Shown piece by piece: positions 25,220-34,616 of a stretch of DNA of 50,532 nt. Under the pieces are notes generated by a model. The model was not told where the DNA came from. It ran no database searches and worked only from the letters and a program-made list of their open reading frames with translations. The DNA is from Acidimicrobiales bacterium (GTDB lineage Bacteria > Actinomycetota > Acidimicrobiia > Acidimicrobiales > RAAP-2). Where the stretch lies: NCBI GenBank assembly GCA_025362585.1, contig JANYFR010000024.1, positions 1 to 50,532 of the forward strand, given 5' to 3'. A program made the position numbers and the translations under genes. Each line of letters starts with the position of its first letter. Positions within the stretch are counted from its first letter, which is position 1.

Positions 25220-26092
25220 TTGAGCCTCTTCATGTCATCATTTGGCTTCGGTCTGGTTACTGCTGCCGTGCTCGCCCTCGCCACCGTCGGTTTCACCATG
25301 CAGTTCGCGGTGACCAACGTGCTGAACCTGGCGTACGGCTCAGTCATGATCAACAGCGCCTTCGTTACCTATTATCTCAACATCCACGGAGTTCCGACCT
25401 GGGTCGCGCTCTTCGGTGGCGTCGCGACCGGCGCCATCGCGTCGTGGTTGCTCAATCAATTCGTCTTCACCCCCTTCCAGCGCAGGAACCGTCCCCCGAT
25501 CACCATTGTGATCGTCGCCCTCGGCGTTGACCTGGTCGGCACGTTCGGCCTGCAGGCCATCGTCGGCGGAAGCTACGTCTCGTTCCGCCAGTCCCCGGGC
25601 CACGAGTACCACTTCCTCGGCATGTTCTTCAGTGGTCTTCAGTTGGTGATTTTGGGAATCGCCGTGGTGGTGCTGGGCATCATCCACTGGCTGTTGCGCT
25701 ACACGCGTCTCGGCAAGGCCATGCGTGCGACGTCAGCCAATCCGAGCCTGGCGCGAAACAGCGGGGTGAAGACCAAGACCATCATCTCGACCACGTGGCT
25801 GATCTCGGGTGCCCTGTGCGGTCTCGCTGGCACCGTGTTCGCTCTCAACACGGGAGTTTTCGAAGCCACGAGCGCACAGCTCTACATCGTGCTCCTGCTC
25901 GCCGCGATGTTCCTTGGCGGACCCGGGGAACCCTACGGCGCAATGTTTGGCGCCCTCGTGATTGGACTTTCGACCGAGATCAGCGCCGCCTATGTCAATC
26001 CCCAGTACAAGGAGGTCATTGCGTTCGTTGCACTCCTTGGAATGCTCACCTTTCGCCCTTACGGCATATTTGGAAGCGAGAAGACCCTCTAA
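25220..26092 (+). CDS. Branched-chain amino-acid-type ABC transporter permease, LivH family
   Basis: 290 residues from TTG 25220; ATG 25232 four codons later is an equally possible start. About eight hydrophobic segments. It carries LivH landmarks: FAVTNVLNLAYGSVMINSAFVTYYL near the N-terminus, FTPFQRRNRPPITIVIVALGVDL, the cytoplasmic coupling loop RYTRLGKAMRATSANPSLARNSGVKTKTII, and GGPGEPYGAMFGALVIGLSTE. It forms the membrane channel with the LivM half of the next protein. Its TAA overlaps the ATG of the next gene, so the two are translationally coupled. Confidence 0.9.
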   Translation: MSLFMSSFGFGLVTAAVLALATVGFTMQFAVTNVLNLAYGSVMINSAFVTYYLNIHGVPTWVALFGGVATGAIASWLLNQFVFTPFQRRNRPPITIVIVALGVDLVGTFGLQAIVGGSYVSFRQSPGHEYHFLGMFFSGLQLVILGIAVVVLGIIHWLLRYTRLGKAMRATSANPSLARNSGVKTKTIISTTWLISGALCGLAGTVFALNTGVFEATSAQLYIVLLLAAMFLGGPGEPYGAMFGALVIGLSTEISAAYVNPQYKEVIAFVALLGMLTFRPYGIFGSEKTL

Positions 26093-27930
26093 TGTTGACT
26101 CAGTACTCCTTCTATCTGACGACCATCTTGGTCTACGGTGCCGTGGACGCAATGGCCTGCATGGCGCTCAACGTGGAGTTCGGCTTCGCCGGCATCTCCA
26201 ACTTCGGTTTCATCATCTTCCAGTCGGCGGGGGCCTACACGGCCGCCATCCTCTCCATGCCTAGAGCGGCCTCATCAAATGGCGGCTTCCAGCAGTACGT
26301 CCTCGGATGGAACCTCGCGTGGCCGCTGCCGTGGATCGGGGCAGCGATCGTCGGCGGTCTGCTGGCCCTCCCCTTCGTCTTCCTCGTGGGCAAGCGCCTG
26401 CGCGGCGACTTCGCCGCGGTGGGCCTGCTCGTCTCGGCAGTACTGCTCAACGTCCTCGTGAAGGACTACGTTCCGTTTCTCAACGGCTCGGCCGGGATCT
26501 CCATCGTGCCCGCGCCGTTGCAAAGCTTCTGGAACCCCCAGGGCCTGGCGTACCAGTTCGCCTACGGTGGCGTGGCGATCGTGCTGGCGATTGGCGTGTA
26601 CTTCCTGATTCGCCGCGTCACCGAGTCGCCCTACGGTCGCTCGTTGCGAGCCATGCGGGACAACGACATCGTCGCCGACTCACTCGGCAAGGACCTCCGT
26701 CTCCAGCGCACCAGCATGCTGGTCCTCGGTGGCGCGATCGCGGCCCTCAGTGGGGCCATCCTGGTCGGCTTCATCAACCTCTGGGCACCGGGCGCGTGGG
26801 GCTACGCCGAGACCATCGTCCTCTTCGCCGCCATCATCGTGGGCGGCGCCGGTAATCACAAGGGAGCGATTCTCGGAGCGATTCTCGTGCCCTTGAGCTT
26901 CGAAGAGATCACGCGCTTCATCCCGCCCCTCTCCAATCCCGCGTTGGTGCCGGCCCTGCAATGGGTCGCCATTGGTCTGCTCATCATTCTCTTCCTCTGG
27001 TTCCGACCGGACGGTATTTTGCCCGAGCGGCGCCGAATCCTGAGTAATCGCTCCGGCGTCGCGCCGGTCGAGACCGTCGTCGAAGGTCAGTCCGACGCGT
27101 TGATCAAGTTGGGCAACGTGGACGAACTCAACTTTCGCGAACTCCTCCGACTGGGCGAGGTAACGAACGACCACCGTGTCATCTTGTCGACGAAGGGACT
27201 CACCAAGAGTTTCAACGGGGTGACCGTCGTCTCGGACGTCAGTATCGAGGTCCGCCAGGGTCGACTGACCGGGATGATCGGACCCAACGGCGCCGGCAAA
27301 TCCACGACACTCGCGATGCTCGCGGGCACCTTGGCGTCGACGTCGGGTCAGGTCTTCTTTGAGGGCGCGGACATCACGTCGGTTTCATCGCACAAGCGCG
27401 CCCAGTTGGGTCTCGTACGGACCTTCCAGCTGGCCAGCGAGTTCAAGAAGCTGACGGTGCTCGAGAACCTCGTGAGCGCCATTCCCCGTCAGCCGGGTGA
27501 CTCGTTCTGGGGTTCGATGCGCGGTCGGCGCTACTGGGGAGCCGAGGACGAGGCGAATATCGAGCGTGCGGAGGAGATCCTCGAAGGCTTTGGTCTCACG
27601 CAGTACGCGGACACCTACGCGGGTGCCCTGTCGGGTGGTCAGCGACGACTGGTCGAGATCATGCGGGCTCTCCTGGCCCAACCAAAGGTCCTCCTGCTCG
27701 ACGAGCCAATGGCCGGTGTGCACCCGAACCTCGCCCACAAGATCGGTGACCAGCTCACCAAGATGTGCGACAACGGCATGACTGTTTTGATGGTCGAGCA
27801 CGAACTGTCGTTAATGGACGCCTTCTGCGATCCGGTCATCGTCCTCGCCGAGGGTCAGGTGCTCGCCGAGGGCACGATGGCCGAACTGCGCAAGAGGCCC
27901 GAAGTGGTGGAGGCCTACCTTGTCGGTTGA
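26092..27930 (+). CDS. Fused LivM permease - LivG ATPase of a branched-chain amino-acid-type ABC transporter
   Basis: 612 residues from ATG 26092, which overlaps the livH stop (TAATG). Residues ~1-310 are a LivM-type permease (NVEFGFAGISNFGFIIFQSAGAYTAAIL, coupling segment SPYGRSLRAMRDNDIVADSLGKDL, GGAGNHKGAILGAILV). A ~50-residue linker leads to a LivG ATPase with Walker A GPNGAGKST near 397, signature LSGGQRR near 513, Walker B LLLDEP near 534 and the LivG-type HPNLAHKIGDQL. The frame is continuous, so this is a true fusion rather than an overlap. It pairs with LivH and LivF to make a complete transporter. Confidence 0.92.
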   Translation: MLTQYSFYLTTILVYGAVDAMACMALNVEFGFAGISNFGFIIFQSAGAYTAAILSMPRAASSNGGFQQYVLGWNLAWPLPWIGAAIVGGLLALPFVFLVGKRLRGDFAAVGLLVSAVLLNVLVKDYVPFLNGSAGISIVPAPLQSFWNPQGLAYQFAYGGVAIVLAIGVYFLIRRVTESPYGRSLRAMRDNDIVADSLGKDLRLQRTSMLVLGGAIAALSGAILVGFINLWAPGAWGYAETIVLFAAIIVGGAGNHKGAILGAILVPLSFEEITRFIPPLSNPALVPALQWVAIGLLIILFLWFRPDGILPERRRILSNRSGVAPVETVVEGQSDALIKLGNVDELNFRELLRLGEVTNDHRVILSTKGLTKSFNGVTVVSDVSIEVRQGRLTGMIGPNGAGKSTTLAMLAGTLASTSGQVFFEGADITSVSSHKRAQLGLVRTFQLASEFKKLTVLENLVSAIPRQPGDSFWGSMRGRRYWGAEDEANIERAEEILEGFGLTQYADTYAGALSGGQRRLVEIMRALLAQPKVLLLDEPMAGVHPNLAHKIGDQLTKMCDNGMTVLMVEHELSLMDAFCDPVIVLAEGQVLAEGTMAELRKRPEVVEAYLVG

Positions 27931-28678
27931 CCTATCGAAAGCGGGCATGGTCCTCGCGACGTCGGACCTGAGCGCGGGCTACGACGGCCGCGCGATCGTG
28001 AGCGAGATCGCCGTCGAGGCCAGTCCGGGCCAGGTGATCTCGATCGTGGGACCGAATGGCTCGGGCAAGTCGACGTTGCTGAAGTCACTCGTTGGCGTCG
28101 TGAAGGTTCTGGGTGGCCACGTGAAGCTCGGCGACGCTGACATCACCAACATGGCGCCCGAGGAGATTGCCAAGCTGGGTGTGGGCTACGTACCCCAGAT
28201 CGACGACGTCTTTCCGCCCCTGTCGGTGAAGGAAAACTTGGAAATCGGCGGGTACCTCCTCGCGCGTCGTGAGATTCCGGCACGCGTTGACGCCGTCCTC
28301 GAGGTTTTCCCGCGGCTCAAGAACATGATGACCCGCAAGGCCGGCAAACTGTCGGGCGGGGAGCGCAAGATGCTCGCGATGGGTCGGGTGTTGATGCTCT
28401 CGCCTTCGGTACTCGTGCTCGACGAGCCAACGGCGAATCTCGCACCGATCGTGGCCACCCAGTTGCTCGAGGAGTACGTTCGCGGCTTCGCCGAACACGG
28501 CTCCACGGTCCTGCTCGTCGAGCAGCGGGCCAAGGCGGCGCTGCGCATCTCGGACTGGACTTACGTCCTCGGGGGTGGACGCGTGGTGCTCGCTGGAGCG
28601 CCCAAGGACCTCGAGCAGAATCCCGTGTTCGTCGAGTCGTTCCTCGGTGGTGGTACCCGTCCGGCTCCGACCAAATGA
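27920..28678 (+). CDS. Branched-chain amino-acid-type ABC transporter ATPase, LivF family
   Basis: 252 residues from TTG 27920, overlapping the previous gene by 11 bases; ATG 27947 is an alternative start. Walker A GPNGSGKST near residue 43, LivF-type GVGYVPQIDDVFPPLSVKENLEIGGYLL after it, signature LSGGERKMLAMGRVLM near 140, and Walker B LVLDEPTANLAP. The EQRAKAALRISDWTYVLGGGRVVLAG tail is also typical of LivF. It is the second nucleotide-binding subunit of the importer and the last gene of the transporter set. Confidence 0.92.
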   Translation: MSVDLSKAGMVLATSDLSAGYDGRAIVSEIAVEASPGQVISIVGPNGSGKSTLLKSLVGVVKVLGGHVKLGDADITNMAPEEIAKLGVGYVPQIDDVFPPLSVKENLEIGGYLLARREIPARVDAVLEVFPRLKNMMTRKAGKLSGGERKMLAMGRVLMLSPSVLVLDEPTANLAPIVATQLLEEYVRGFAEHGSTVLLVEQRAKAALRISDWTYVLGGGRVVLAGAPKDLEQNPVFVESFLGGGTRPAPTK

Positions 28679-28722
28679 CCTGGACGTTGAGGCCGATTCG
28701 TCGGTCCTCGTAATCTGACGTC

Positions 28723-29817
28723 ATGAAAGAACCCTCCGCCACCATCGTCGTATGTGAAGGCGACGAGACCGGACAAGAGCTGCTCGTCGAATCGCTGCGA
28801 GCCATGACGGTCGACCTCTTGGGCGTCGACCTGCACTTCGTCAATTACGATCTCTCCCTCGAGAATCGTCGGCGAACCAATAACGACGTGGTGCGCGAGG
28901 CCGCCGACGCGATGGTCGTGGCCGGCCTCGGGCTGAAGGCGGCGACGGTCACCCCGCCCGAGATGGGGGGTGTCGGTTCACCGAACCGTCTACTGCGCGA
29001 GGGTATCGGCGGTTCAGTAATCGTGCGTACCGGACGACGGATTCCCGGCGTGACCCCACCCGTCGTCGGCACCAACGCTCCGATCATCGTGGTGCGCATG
29101 GCGGTCGGCGACGCCTACGGGGCCGACGAGGGTCGCGAGGGTGTCGCCGGTGGGTTCGGCGACAACGGCGAGGTCGCGTGGCGCACTGAACGTATCGAAC
29201 GCTCGGTCTGTCGCAGCGTTGCCGAGTACGCGTTCGTCGCCGCCGAGACCCACGACGGGCTCGTCTTCGGCGGGCCCAAGTGGACGGTCTCGCCCACCTA
29301 CGAAGGCATGCTGAAAGAGGAGATGGACGCGGCCGCCGCCCGACATCCCGGCGTCGCTTACCATCCGGCGTTAATCGACACCACCTACGCCGGGCTCATG
29401 ACCGAGATTCACGACAAGACCCTCGTTATTCCCGCCCTCAACCGCGACGGCGACTGCTTGAGTGACCTGGTGCTCGCGATGTTTGGGTCCATCGCGGGCG
29501 CCGAGTCCGTCCTCCTCTCACTCGACGACAATCTCCTACCGAAGGTCGCGATGGCCGAAGCACCGCACGGGACGGCCCCGTCCCTGCAGGGTAAGAACGT
29601 CGCCAACCCCATGGCCATGTTGCTCGCCGGCGCGGCCCTGCTCGACCAGGCCGCGGCCAAGCTGCACGAGCCGAGGTTCCGTGACGCCGGCACCCGACTG
29701 CGCAACGCCACCCTCGAAGGCGCGGCCGCCGGCGTGCGTACCTTCGATCTCGCCGGTGACTCGCTCACGAGCGACGTCGTCGACGACGTCATCGCGCGCC
29801 TGCGCGCGTCGAAGTAG
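28723..29817 (+). CDS. Isocitrate/isopropylmalate dehydrogenase family protein
   Basis: 364 residues. The family ends are recognisable: an N-terminal IVVCEGDETGQELLVE (normally GDGIGxE), RTERIERSVCRSVAEYAFVAAE, metal-binding Asp region ALNRDGDCLSDLVLAMFGS, and the cofactor loop MAEAPHGTAPSLQGKNVANPMAMLLAGAALL. These enzymes oxidatively decarboxylate a beta-hydroxy acid with NAD(P). The substrate-binding helix departs from standard isocitrate and isopropylmalate enzymes, so the substrate is not assigned; homoisocitrate- or tartrate-like acids are possible. It follows the transporter by 44 bases and may use the imported acid or its product. Confidence 0.8.
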   Translation: MKEPSATIVVCEGDETGQELLVESLRAMTVDLLGVDLHFVNYDLSLENRRRTNNDVVREAADAMVVAGLGLKAATVTPPEMGGVGSPNRLLREGIGGSVIVRTGRRIPGVTPPVVGTNAPIIVVRMAVGDAYGADEGREGVAGGFGDNGEVAWRTERIERSVCRSVAEYAFVAAETHDGLVFGGPKWTVSPTYEGMLKEEMDAAAARHPGVAYHPALIDTTYAGLMTEIHDKTLVIPALNRDGDCLSDLVLAMFGSIAGAESVLLSLDDNLLPKVAMAEAPHGTAPSLQGKNVANPMAMLLAGAALLDQAAAKLHEPRFRDAGTRLRNATLEGAAAGVRTFDLAGDSLTSDVVDDVIARLRASK

Positions 29818-29882
29818 CCGTCGAATGACGACGACGGCCCCGCGTCGTCGCGACGTGTCGGCGCTGCACGGAAGATCCAGCG

Positions 29883-30596
29883 ATGCTGCGTGAGATGGTG
29901 GACGCCGGCGAGACCGGATTTTGGACGCCGTCACGCCAACGTGACGGCCTGGTCGTCGCCCTCACCCTCGTCACCGGTGCCGTCGACGCGATTGGACTGA
30001 CGCGCCTCGGCGGCGTGTTCACGAGCGTGATGACCGGGAACATGGTGCTGCTCGGCGTGTCGGCAGCGCGCGAACACGCCGCCATCGCGTACCACACCGG
30101 CGTCGCGTTCATTGGCTACGTCGTCGGCAGCCTCGCCGGGGCCAGGGTCGCGGGCCATGCGAGCCGGGATGAGGAACTCTGGCCGCGGCCGATTGTTCTC
30201 GCACTCATCGTCGAACTCGTGGTCCTCACGGTGTTCGCGGTCTGGTGGGAGATCGTTGGCGGCGCTCCCTCTTCGGGCGTCACCTACGCGATGCTGGCGC
30301 TCAACGCTCTCGCCCTCGGAGTCCAGAGTGCGGCGGTGTTGCGCTTTGGTATCAGTGGGCTCTCGACGACGTACCTTACTGGCACCCTCACCCAACTGAT
30401 GGCCGGACTGACCAAGCGACGCGCGCCGATTCAGTGGCGCAGCGTCCTCATACTGTTGGCGCTGATCGCCGGTGCGGCGCTCGGCGCGGTGGTGTCGGTC
30501 GACATCCCCAAGGCCGCACCCGTCGTGCCGATCGGCGTGTTGGTGTTCGTGATTGGGGGAGCCGAACTGGCCTTCCATCGACGGACGCGTCGCTGA
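29883..30596 (+). CDS. DUF1275 (YoaK-like) membrane protein
   Basis: 237 residues with six predicted membrane helices. The N-terminus (ALTLVTGAVDAIGLTRLGGVFTSVMTGNMVLLGVSAA) is the signature stretch of DUF1275/YoaK proteins, and the later FGISGLSTTYLTGTLTQLMAGL repeats the pattern (TxxTGNxxxL-like). The function of this widespread family is unknown; transport has been suggested. It is separated from the dehydrogenase gene by 65 bases on the same strand and converges on the TauE-type gene. Confidence 0.88.
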   Translation: MLREMVDAGETGFWTPSRQRDGLVVALTLVTGAVDAIGLTRLGGVFTSVMTGNMVLLGVSAAREHAAIAYHTGVAFIGYVVGSLAGARVAGHASRDEELWPRPIVLALIVELVVLTVFAVWWEIVGGAPSSGVTYAMLALNALALGVQSAAVLRFGISGLSTTYLTGTLTQLMAGLTKRRAPIQWRSVLILLALIAGAALGAVVSVDIPKAAPVVPIGVLVFVIGGAELAFHRRTRR

Positions 30597-30610
30597 GGCC
30601 CCCCTCGGAC

Positions 30611-31393
30611 CTAGCGCGCGATCGCCAGCTTGATCGTGGTGCCCACGCCAATGATGATGACGAGGGCGCGCACCACGCCCGGCGGGAGGCGGCGGATGAG
30701 TAACGTCCCGAGCCAGCCTCCGAGCAGGGCCCCGACGAGCAGGACGGCGACCGCCAGCAGGGCCAAGTGGCCCCGAACGACGAAGACGAGGGCGGCGACC
30801 GCGTTAATCAACAGCGATAGGGCGACGCGCAGGCCCTGGAGAACGTAGATGTCGTACGGGAGGGTGATGGCCAAGATCGCGAGGAGCACGATGCCGAGGC
30901 CCGCGCCGAAGTAGCCCCCGTAGGTGGCGGCGAGGAAGACGCCCACAATCAGCGACCGTCGCCGAATCGTCTCGGGCTCGTGCTCGAGCCGCCGCTTGGC
31001 GAGGGCCTTCGTGAAGCGCGGCGCGAAGGCGAAGAGCACTGTCGCGGTACCGATCAGCCAGGGGACGACGCTCCGAAACGATCCCTCCGAACCAAAGAGC
31101 AAGAGAGCGGTGCCGGTGAGTGCACCGACGACGCAGGCCGGCAGCAACGCAATGAGGAGTTGGCGATGGATCGTCAGTTCGTTACGGAAACCGCGAACCC
31201 CGCCAAAAGTACTTGGGAGAATTCCGACCGACGACGACACGTTGGCCTGGACCGACGGGATACCGAGGGCCAGAAGCGTCGGGAAACTCAGAAACGTTCC
31301 GCCACCGGCCACGCCATTCGAAATTCCCGCGGCGACGCCCGCAACGAAGATGATCGCGATCTTCCAGCCAAGAGCAACGGAAGTCGCGAGCAC
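30611..31393 (-). CDS. TauE/SafE family sulfite/organosulfonate exporter-like permease
   Basis: 260 residues with about eight helices. The N-terminal FVAGVAAGISNGVAGGGTFLSFPTLLALGIPSVQANVSSSVGILPS matches the first TauE/SafE repeat, and YGGYFGAGLGIVLLAILAI matches the second. Family members move sulfite, sulfoacetate or other small anions across the inner membrane. It is encoded alone and divergent from the acyl-CoA synthetase gene. The true substrate is unknown. Confidence 0.9.
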   Translation of the reverse strand: MLATSVALGWKIAIIFVAGVAAGISNGVAGGGTFLSFPTLLALGIPSVQANVSSSVGILPSTFGGVRGFRNELTIHRQLLIALLPACVVGALTGTALLLFGSEGSFRSVVPWLIGTATVLFAFAPRFTKALAKRRLEHEPETIRRRSLIVGVFLAATYGGYFGAGLGIVLLAILAITLPYDIYVLQGLRVALSLLINAVAALVFVVRGHLALLAVAVLLVGALLGGWLGTLLIRRLPPGVVRALVIIIGVGTTIKLAIAR

Positions 31394-31666
31394 CGCAGAA
31401 TTCTACTGAAAAATAAGTAGTCGCTTCTAGGATTGGTCAACCTATCGACGTCGGGAGTTGACGCAGGCGTCAGCCGGGACACTCCGTTCGCGCAGAGCAC
31501 GGGACCAGCTCATCTTGATGTGCCAGCCTCGCCGAAGGGCCCCGGACTGCCCGGCGCGGTAGTGCGGTCCGGATGGCAGACCCTAACTTGTACTTCCCAC
31601 GCGTGAAGTGCCATCCTCTTGTGAGGCGTCCCGGGAACTGTCGACGAGGTACGCGAATCGGGGGAC
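31394..31666. promoter_or_regulatory. Divergent upstream region of the permease and acyl-CoA synthetase genes
   Basis: About 270 bases. The first 40 are AT-rich and include a small inverted pair CTACT/AGTAG flanking GAAAAATA. A GGGGGA at about 31659 serves the synthetase start. No confident promoter boxes were identified. No gene is seen. Confidence 0.35.
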
Positions 31667-33547
31667 ATGAGCACGTATCGCGAGGCCTGGGAACAGAGCG
31701 TCTACCGTCCCGAGCAGTTCTGGGGCGACGCGGCCAAATCCATCAGCTGGTACCGAGAACCGACGATCGTCCTCGACCAGAGCAGAGCCCCGCTCTATCA
31801 ATGGTTCGCCGACGGCGAGCTCAACACGTGCTTCAACGCCCTCGATCGCCACGTTGACCAAGGCCGTGGTGAGCGGCTCGCCCTCATCTACGACAGCCCG
31901 GTGACGCACACGACTACTCAGTACACCTACTCCCATCTCCTCGACGAGGTCGCTCGCTTTGCCGGGGTGCTCCAATCGCTCGGTGTCACGAAGGGCGACC
32001 GCGTGGTGATTTACATGCCGATGATTCCTCAGGCGGTCATGGCGATGCTCGCGTGCGCTCGCCTCGGGGCAATTCACTCGGTCGTGTTTGGCGGCTTCGC
32101 CGCGCACGAGCTAGCCCTCCGCATTGACGACGCGCGACCCAAGGTCATCGTGACGGCGAGCTGTGGCATCGAGGTCAGTCGCGTCATCGAGTACAAACCG
32201 CTGGTCGACGCCGCCCTCGAAGAGTGCGTGCACCGGGTCGCGCACTGTGTCGTCGTGCAGCGTCCCGAGGCGACGGCGTCGATGGTCGCGGGTCGCGACG
32301 TCGACTGGGACGAGGCCATACGCGTCGCGTCGGCGGTGCCGTGCGTCGCGCTGCGCGCGACGGATCCGCTCTACATCCTCTATACGTCGGGCACCACCGG
32401 CCGCCCGAAGGGCGTCGTTCGCGACAATGGCGGCCACGCCGTCGCGCTCGCGTGGAGCATGACGAACATCTACGACACCAACCCTGGCGAGGTGTTCTGG
32501 GCCGCGTCGGACGTCGGCTGGGTCGTCGGCCACTCCTACATTGTCTACGGGCCCCTGCTCGCAGGCTGCACGACCGTCCTCTTCGAGGGCAAGCCCGTCG
32601 GCACGCCCGACGCCGGCGCCTACTGGCGCGTCATCGCCGAGCACGGCGTGAAGACGCTCTTCACGGCGCCGACCGGCTTTCGCGCGATCCGGCGCGAGGA
32701 TCCGAAGGGCGCCCTCTTCGCGAACTACGATCTCTCGTCCTTGCGATTCCTCTTTCTCGCCGGCGAACGGCTCGACCCCGAGACGTACGAGTGGGCGAGG
32801 GAGCTCCTCGGGGTGCCGGTTATCGACCACTGGTGGCAGACCGAGACCGGCTGGGCGGTCGCCGCGAACCTGATGGGCCTCGACCCCATGGCGACGAAAC
32901 CCGGCTCCCCGACGGTGCCAGTGCCGGGATTCGACGTGCGCATCCTGGACGAGAGCGGTGACGAGGTCGCCCCCGGCACCGAGGGCTACATCACGATCCG
33001 CACTCCCATGCCTCCGGGGTGCACGTCGAGGGTATGGGGTGACGACGACAAGTTCTTCGACGCGTACCTCGGGCAGTTCCCCGGGTACTACCTCACCGGC
33101 GACGGCGGACACTTCGACGATGAGGGCTACCTCTTCGTCATGGGTCGAATTGACGACGTCATCAACGTCGCGGGCCATCGCCTCTCGACGGGCGAGATCG
33201 AAGAGATCATCGCTGGTCACCCCGACGTGGCCGAGTGCGCGGTGATTGGGGTCGCCGACGAACTGAAGGGCCAGGTGCCGCGCGGCCTCGTGGTCTTGAA
33301 AGTCGGCGTCGATCGCGACCACGCGGCGATCGCCGCCGAACTCGTCCAGCGGGTGCGCGATCAGCTCGGCGCCGTCGCGTCGCTACGGCGAGTGGACGTC
33401 GTGGCGGCCCTACCCAAGACCCGTTCGGGCAAGGTGCTGCGAAAGAATATGCGCGCCATCGCTGACGGCATCGATATCGCGGTGCCCTCGACGATTGAGA
33501 GTCCGGCGACCCTCGAGGACCTTCGGAGGATCCTGCGCGCCGACTGA
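31667..33547 (+). CDS. Acetyl/propionyl-CoA synthetase (AMP-forming; PrpE-like)
   Basis: 626 residues. The order of motifs is that of acyl-CoA synthetases: ADP-binding YTSGTTGRPKGVVRDNGGHAVALAWSM near 237, SDVGWVVGHSYIVYGPLLAG, DHWWQTETGW near 386 and GRIDDVINVAGHRLSTGEIEEI. The VRDNGGHAVAL stretch is typical of propionyl-CoA synthetase PrpE. The C-terminal LPKTRSGKVLRK holds the active-site Lys589 within a P-x4-G-K motif, the usual site of reversible lysine acylation. It activates a short-chain acid to acyl-CoA with ATP. Its 3' end meets an operon for an acetyltransferase and a deacetylase. Confidence 0.92.
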   Translation: MSTYREAWEQSVYRPEQFWGDAAKSISWYREPTIVLDQSRAPLYQWFADGELNTCFNALDRHVDQGRGERLALIYDSPVTHTTTQYTYSHLLDEVARFAGVLQSLGVTKGDRVVIYMPMIPQAVMAMLACARLGAIHSVVFGGFAAHELALRIDDARPKVIVTASCGIEVSRVIEYKPLVDAALEECVHRVAHCVVVQRPEATASMVAGRDVDWDEAIRVASAVPCVALRATDPLYILYTSGTTGRPKGVVRDNGGHAVALAWSMTNIYDTNPGEVFWAASDVGWVVGHSYIVYGPLLAGCTTVLFEGKPVGTPDAGAYWRVIAEHGVKTLFTAPTGFRAIRREDPKGALFANYDLSSLRFLFLAGERLDPETYEWARELLGVPVIDHWWQTETGWAVAANLMGLDPMATKPGSPTVPVPGFDVRILDESGDEVAPGTEGYITIRTPMPPGCTSRVWGDDDKFFDAYLGQFPGYYLTGDGGHFDDEGYLFVMGRIDDVINVAGHRLSTGEIEEIIAGHPDVAECAVIGVADELKGQVPRGLVVLKVGVDRDHAAIAAELVQRVRDQLGAVASLRRVDVVAALPKTRSGKVLRKNMRAIADGIDIAVPSTIESPATLEDLRRILRAD

Positions 33548-33551
33548 CGAC

Positions 33552-34589
33552 CTAGGACGTCGACGTGACGGCGTCGGGCGGCCGATCCGCGTCGTCGCTC
33601 GGGTCCTTCGGCGCGGGAGCGCTGCTCGGGTCGTCGTGGGAGTGGAACTGCACGGTCACGACCTGTTCGGGCCGGCGCTGACTCTCGAGCGCCAGGGCGG
33701 TCAACACCGCCTGGTCGGCGCTCGTGAGGGGCGGCTGCACGAGGCTTCGAGGGTAGAGGTGGCGCACGCGCACGACGTTCAGTTCAGCCGCGTACATCGT
33801 GATCTCGGCGGCGATGAAGAGGAATGACACGAGCCCGAGGATGCTGGCGAAGTAGCCGTAGAGCTGACTGGCGTGGCGCAATTGATGACCGACGAGCCAC
33901 GTTCCGCCGTACTGGAGGGCACTCCACCCAATGGCGGCGCCAATTGCCCCGGAGAGCAGCCACCTCGTCTCGACCGATTTCGGCGTGAGTATCCGAAAGC
34001 CGAGCAGGAAGAGCGTGCCGTTCACGACGAACCCTGCGACGATGGCGACGACCTGGGAGAGTGCGGTCCCTCCACCGAAGGTGACGAAGCCGGCGAGCAC
34101 CGTCGACACGACGACGTTGAGGAAGAGCACGCCCAAAAGTCCGAAACTTCGCCCGAGGCGAGGAACGAATCCGGGACGGATGACGAGGGGCACGTTCCAC
34201 ACGTCGGCCATGGCCCGTTGACCGGCCTGGGTCACGCCGAGCGATCCCCACAGCAGCCAGATCACGCCGAGCGTTAAACGAAGAACGCTATTGGTGCGCA
34301 GCGACGAGATGCCGCCCGGTCGAGCGAGCTGCTGACCAATCACCGGGAACTGGGCCAACGCCGAGTGGATGACGCGATGCTGCAGCGCTAGGTCGTGACC
34401 GAAGAAGATTCCGAGGAGGGTGAAGAGCAGGAGCATGAGGGGAAAGACCGAAAGGACCCCGTAGTACGCGAGGAGGGCCGCCAACGAGCCACACTGGTCG
34501 TCGCCGAACTTCTTCACGACGCCGATCAGCAGCGCAGTCCCGGTGTGGCGCTGCTGGAACGCGTCAATGCGCCGTAGGAGCTTCTTCAT
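33552..34589 (-). CDS. YihY/BrkB family membrane protein
   Basis: 345 residues from ATG 34589 (the TTG at 34616 is a longer alternative). Six membrane helices with the family landmarks DDQCGSLAALLAYYGVLSVFPLMLLLFTLLG, GVTQAGQRAMADVWNVP and ISLLFI-like AAEITMYAAELNVV near the end. YihY/BrkB proteins are of uncertain function; old links to a ribonuclease BN were withdrawn. The C-terminal tail (~35 residues) is polar. Last gene of the GNAT-HDAC-USP operon, 27 bases after the stress-protein gene. Confidence 0.9.
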   Translation of the reverse strand: MKKLLRRIDAFQQRHTGTALLIGVVKKFGDDQCGSLAALLAYYGVLSVFPLMLLLFTLLGIFFGHDLALQHRVIHSALAQFPVIGQQLARPGGISSLRTNSVLRLTLGVIWLLWGSLGVTQAGQRAMADVWNVPLVIRPGFVPRLGRSFGLLGVLFLNVVVSTVLAGFVTFGGGTALSQVVAIVAGFVVNGTLFLLGFRILTPKSVETRWLLSGAIGAAIGWSALQYGGTWLVGHQLRHASQLYGYFASILGLVSFLFIAAEITMYAAELNVVRVRHLYPRSLVQPPLTSADQAVLTALALESQRRPEQVVTVQFHSHDDPSSAPAPKDPSDDADRPPDAVTSTS

Positions 34590-34616
34590 CGCCTCACCCT
34601 TCACGTCGCCGGACAA

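Noticed and set aside
32111-33322. 403-residue minus-strand frame opposite the acyl-CoA synthetase
   Set aside because: High-GC antisense shadow; no domain and an unusual Arg/Asp/His composition, while the plus strand encodes all synthetase motifs.
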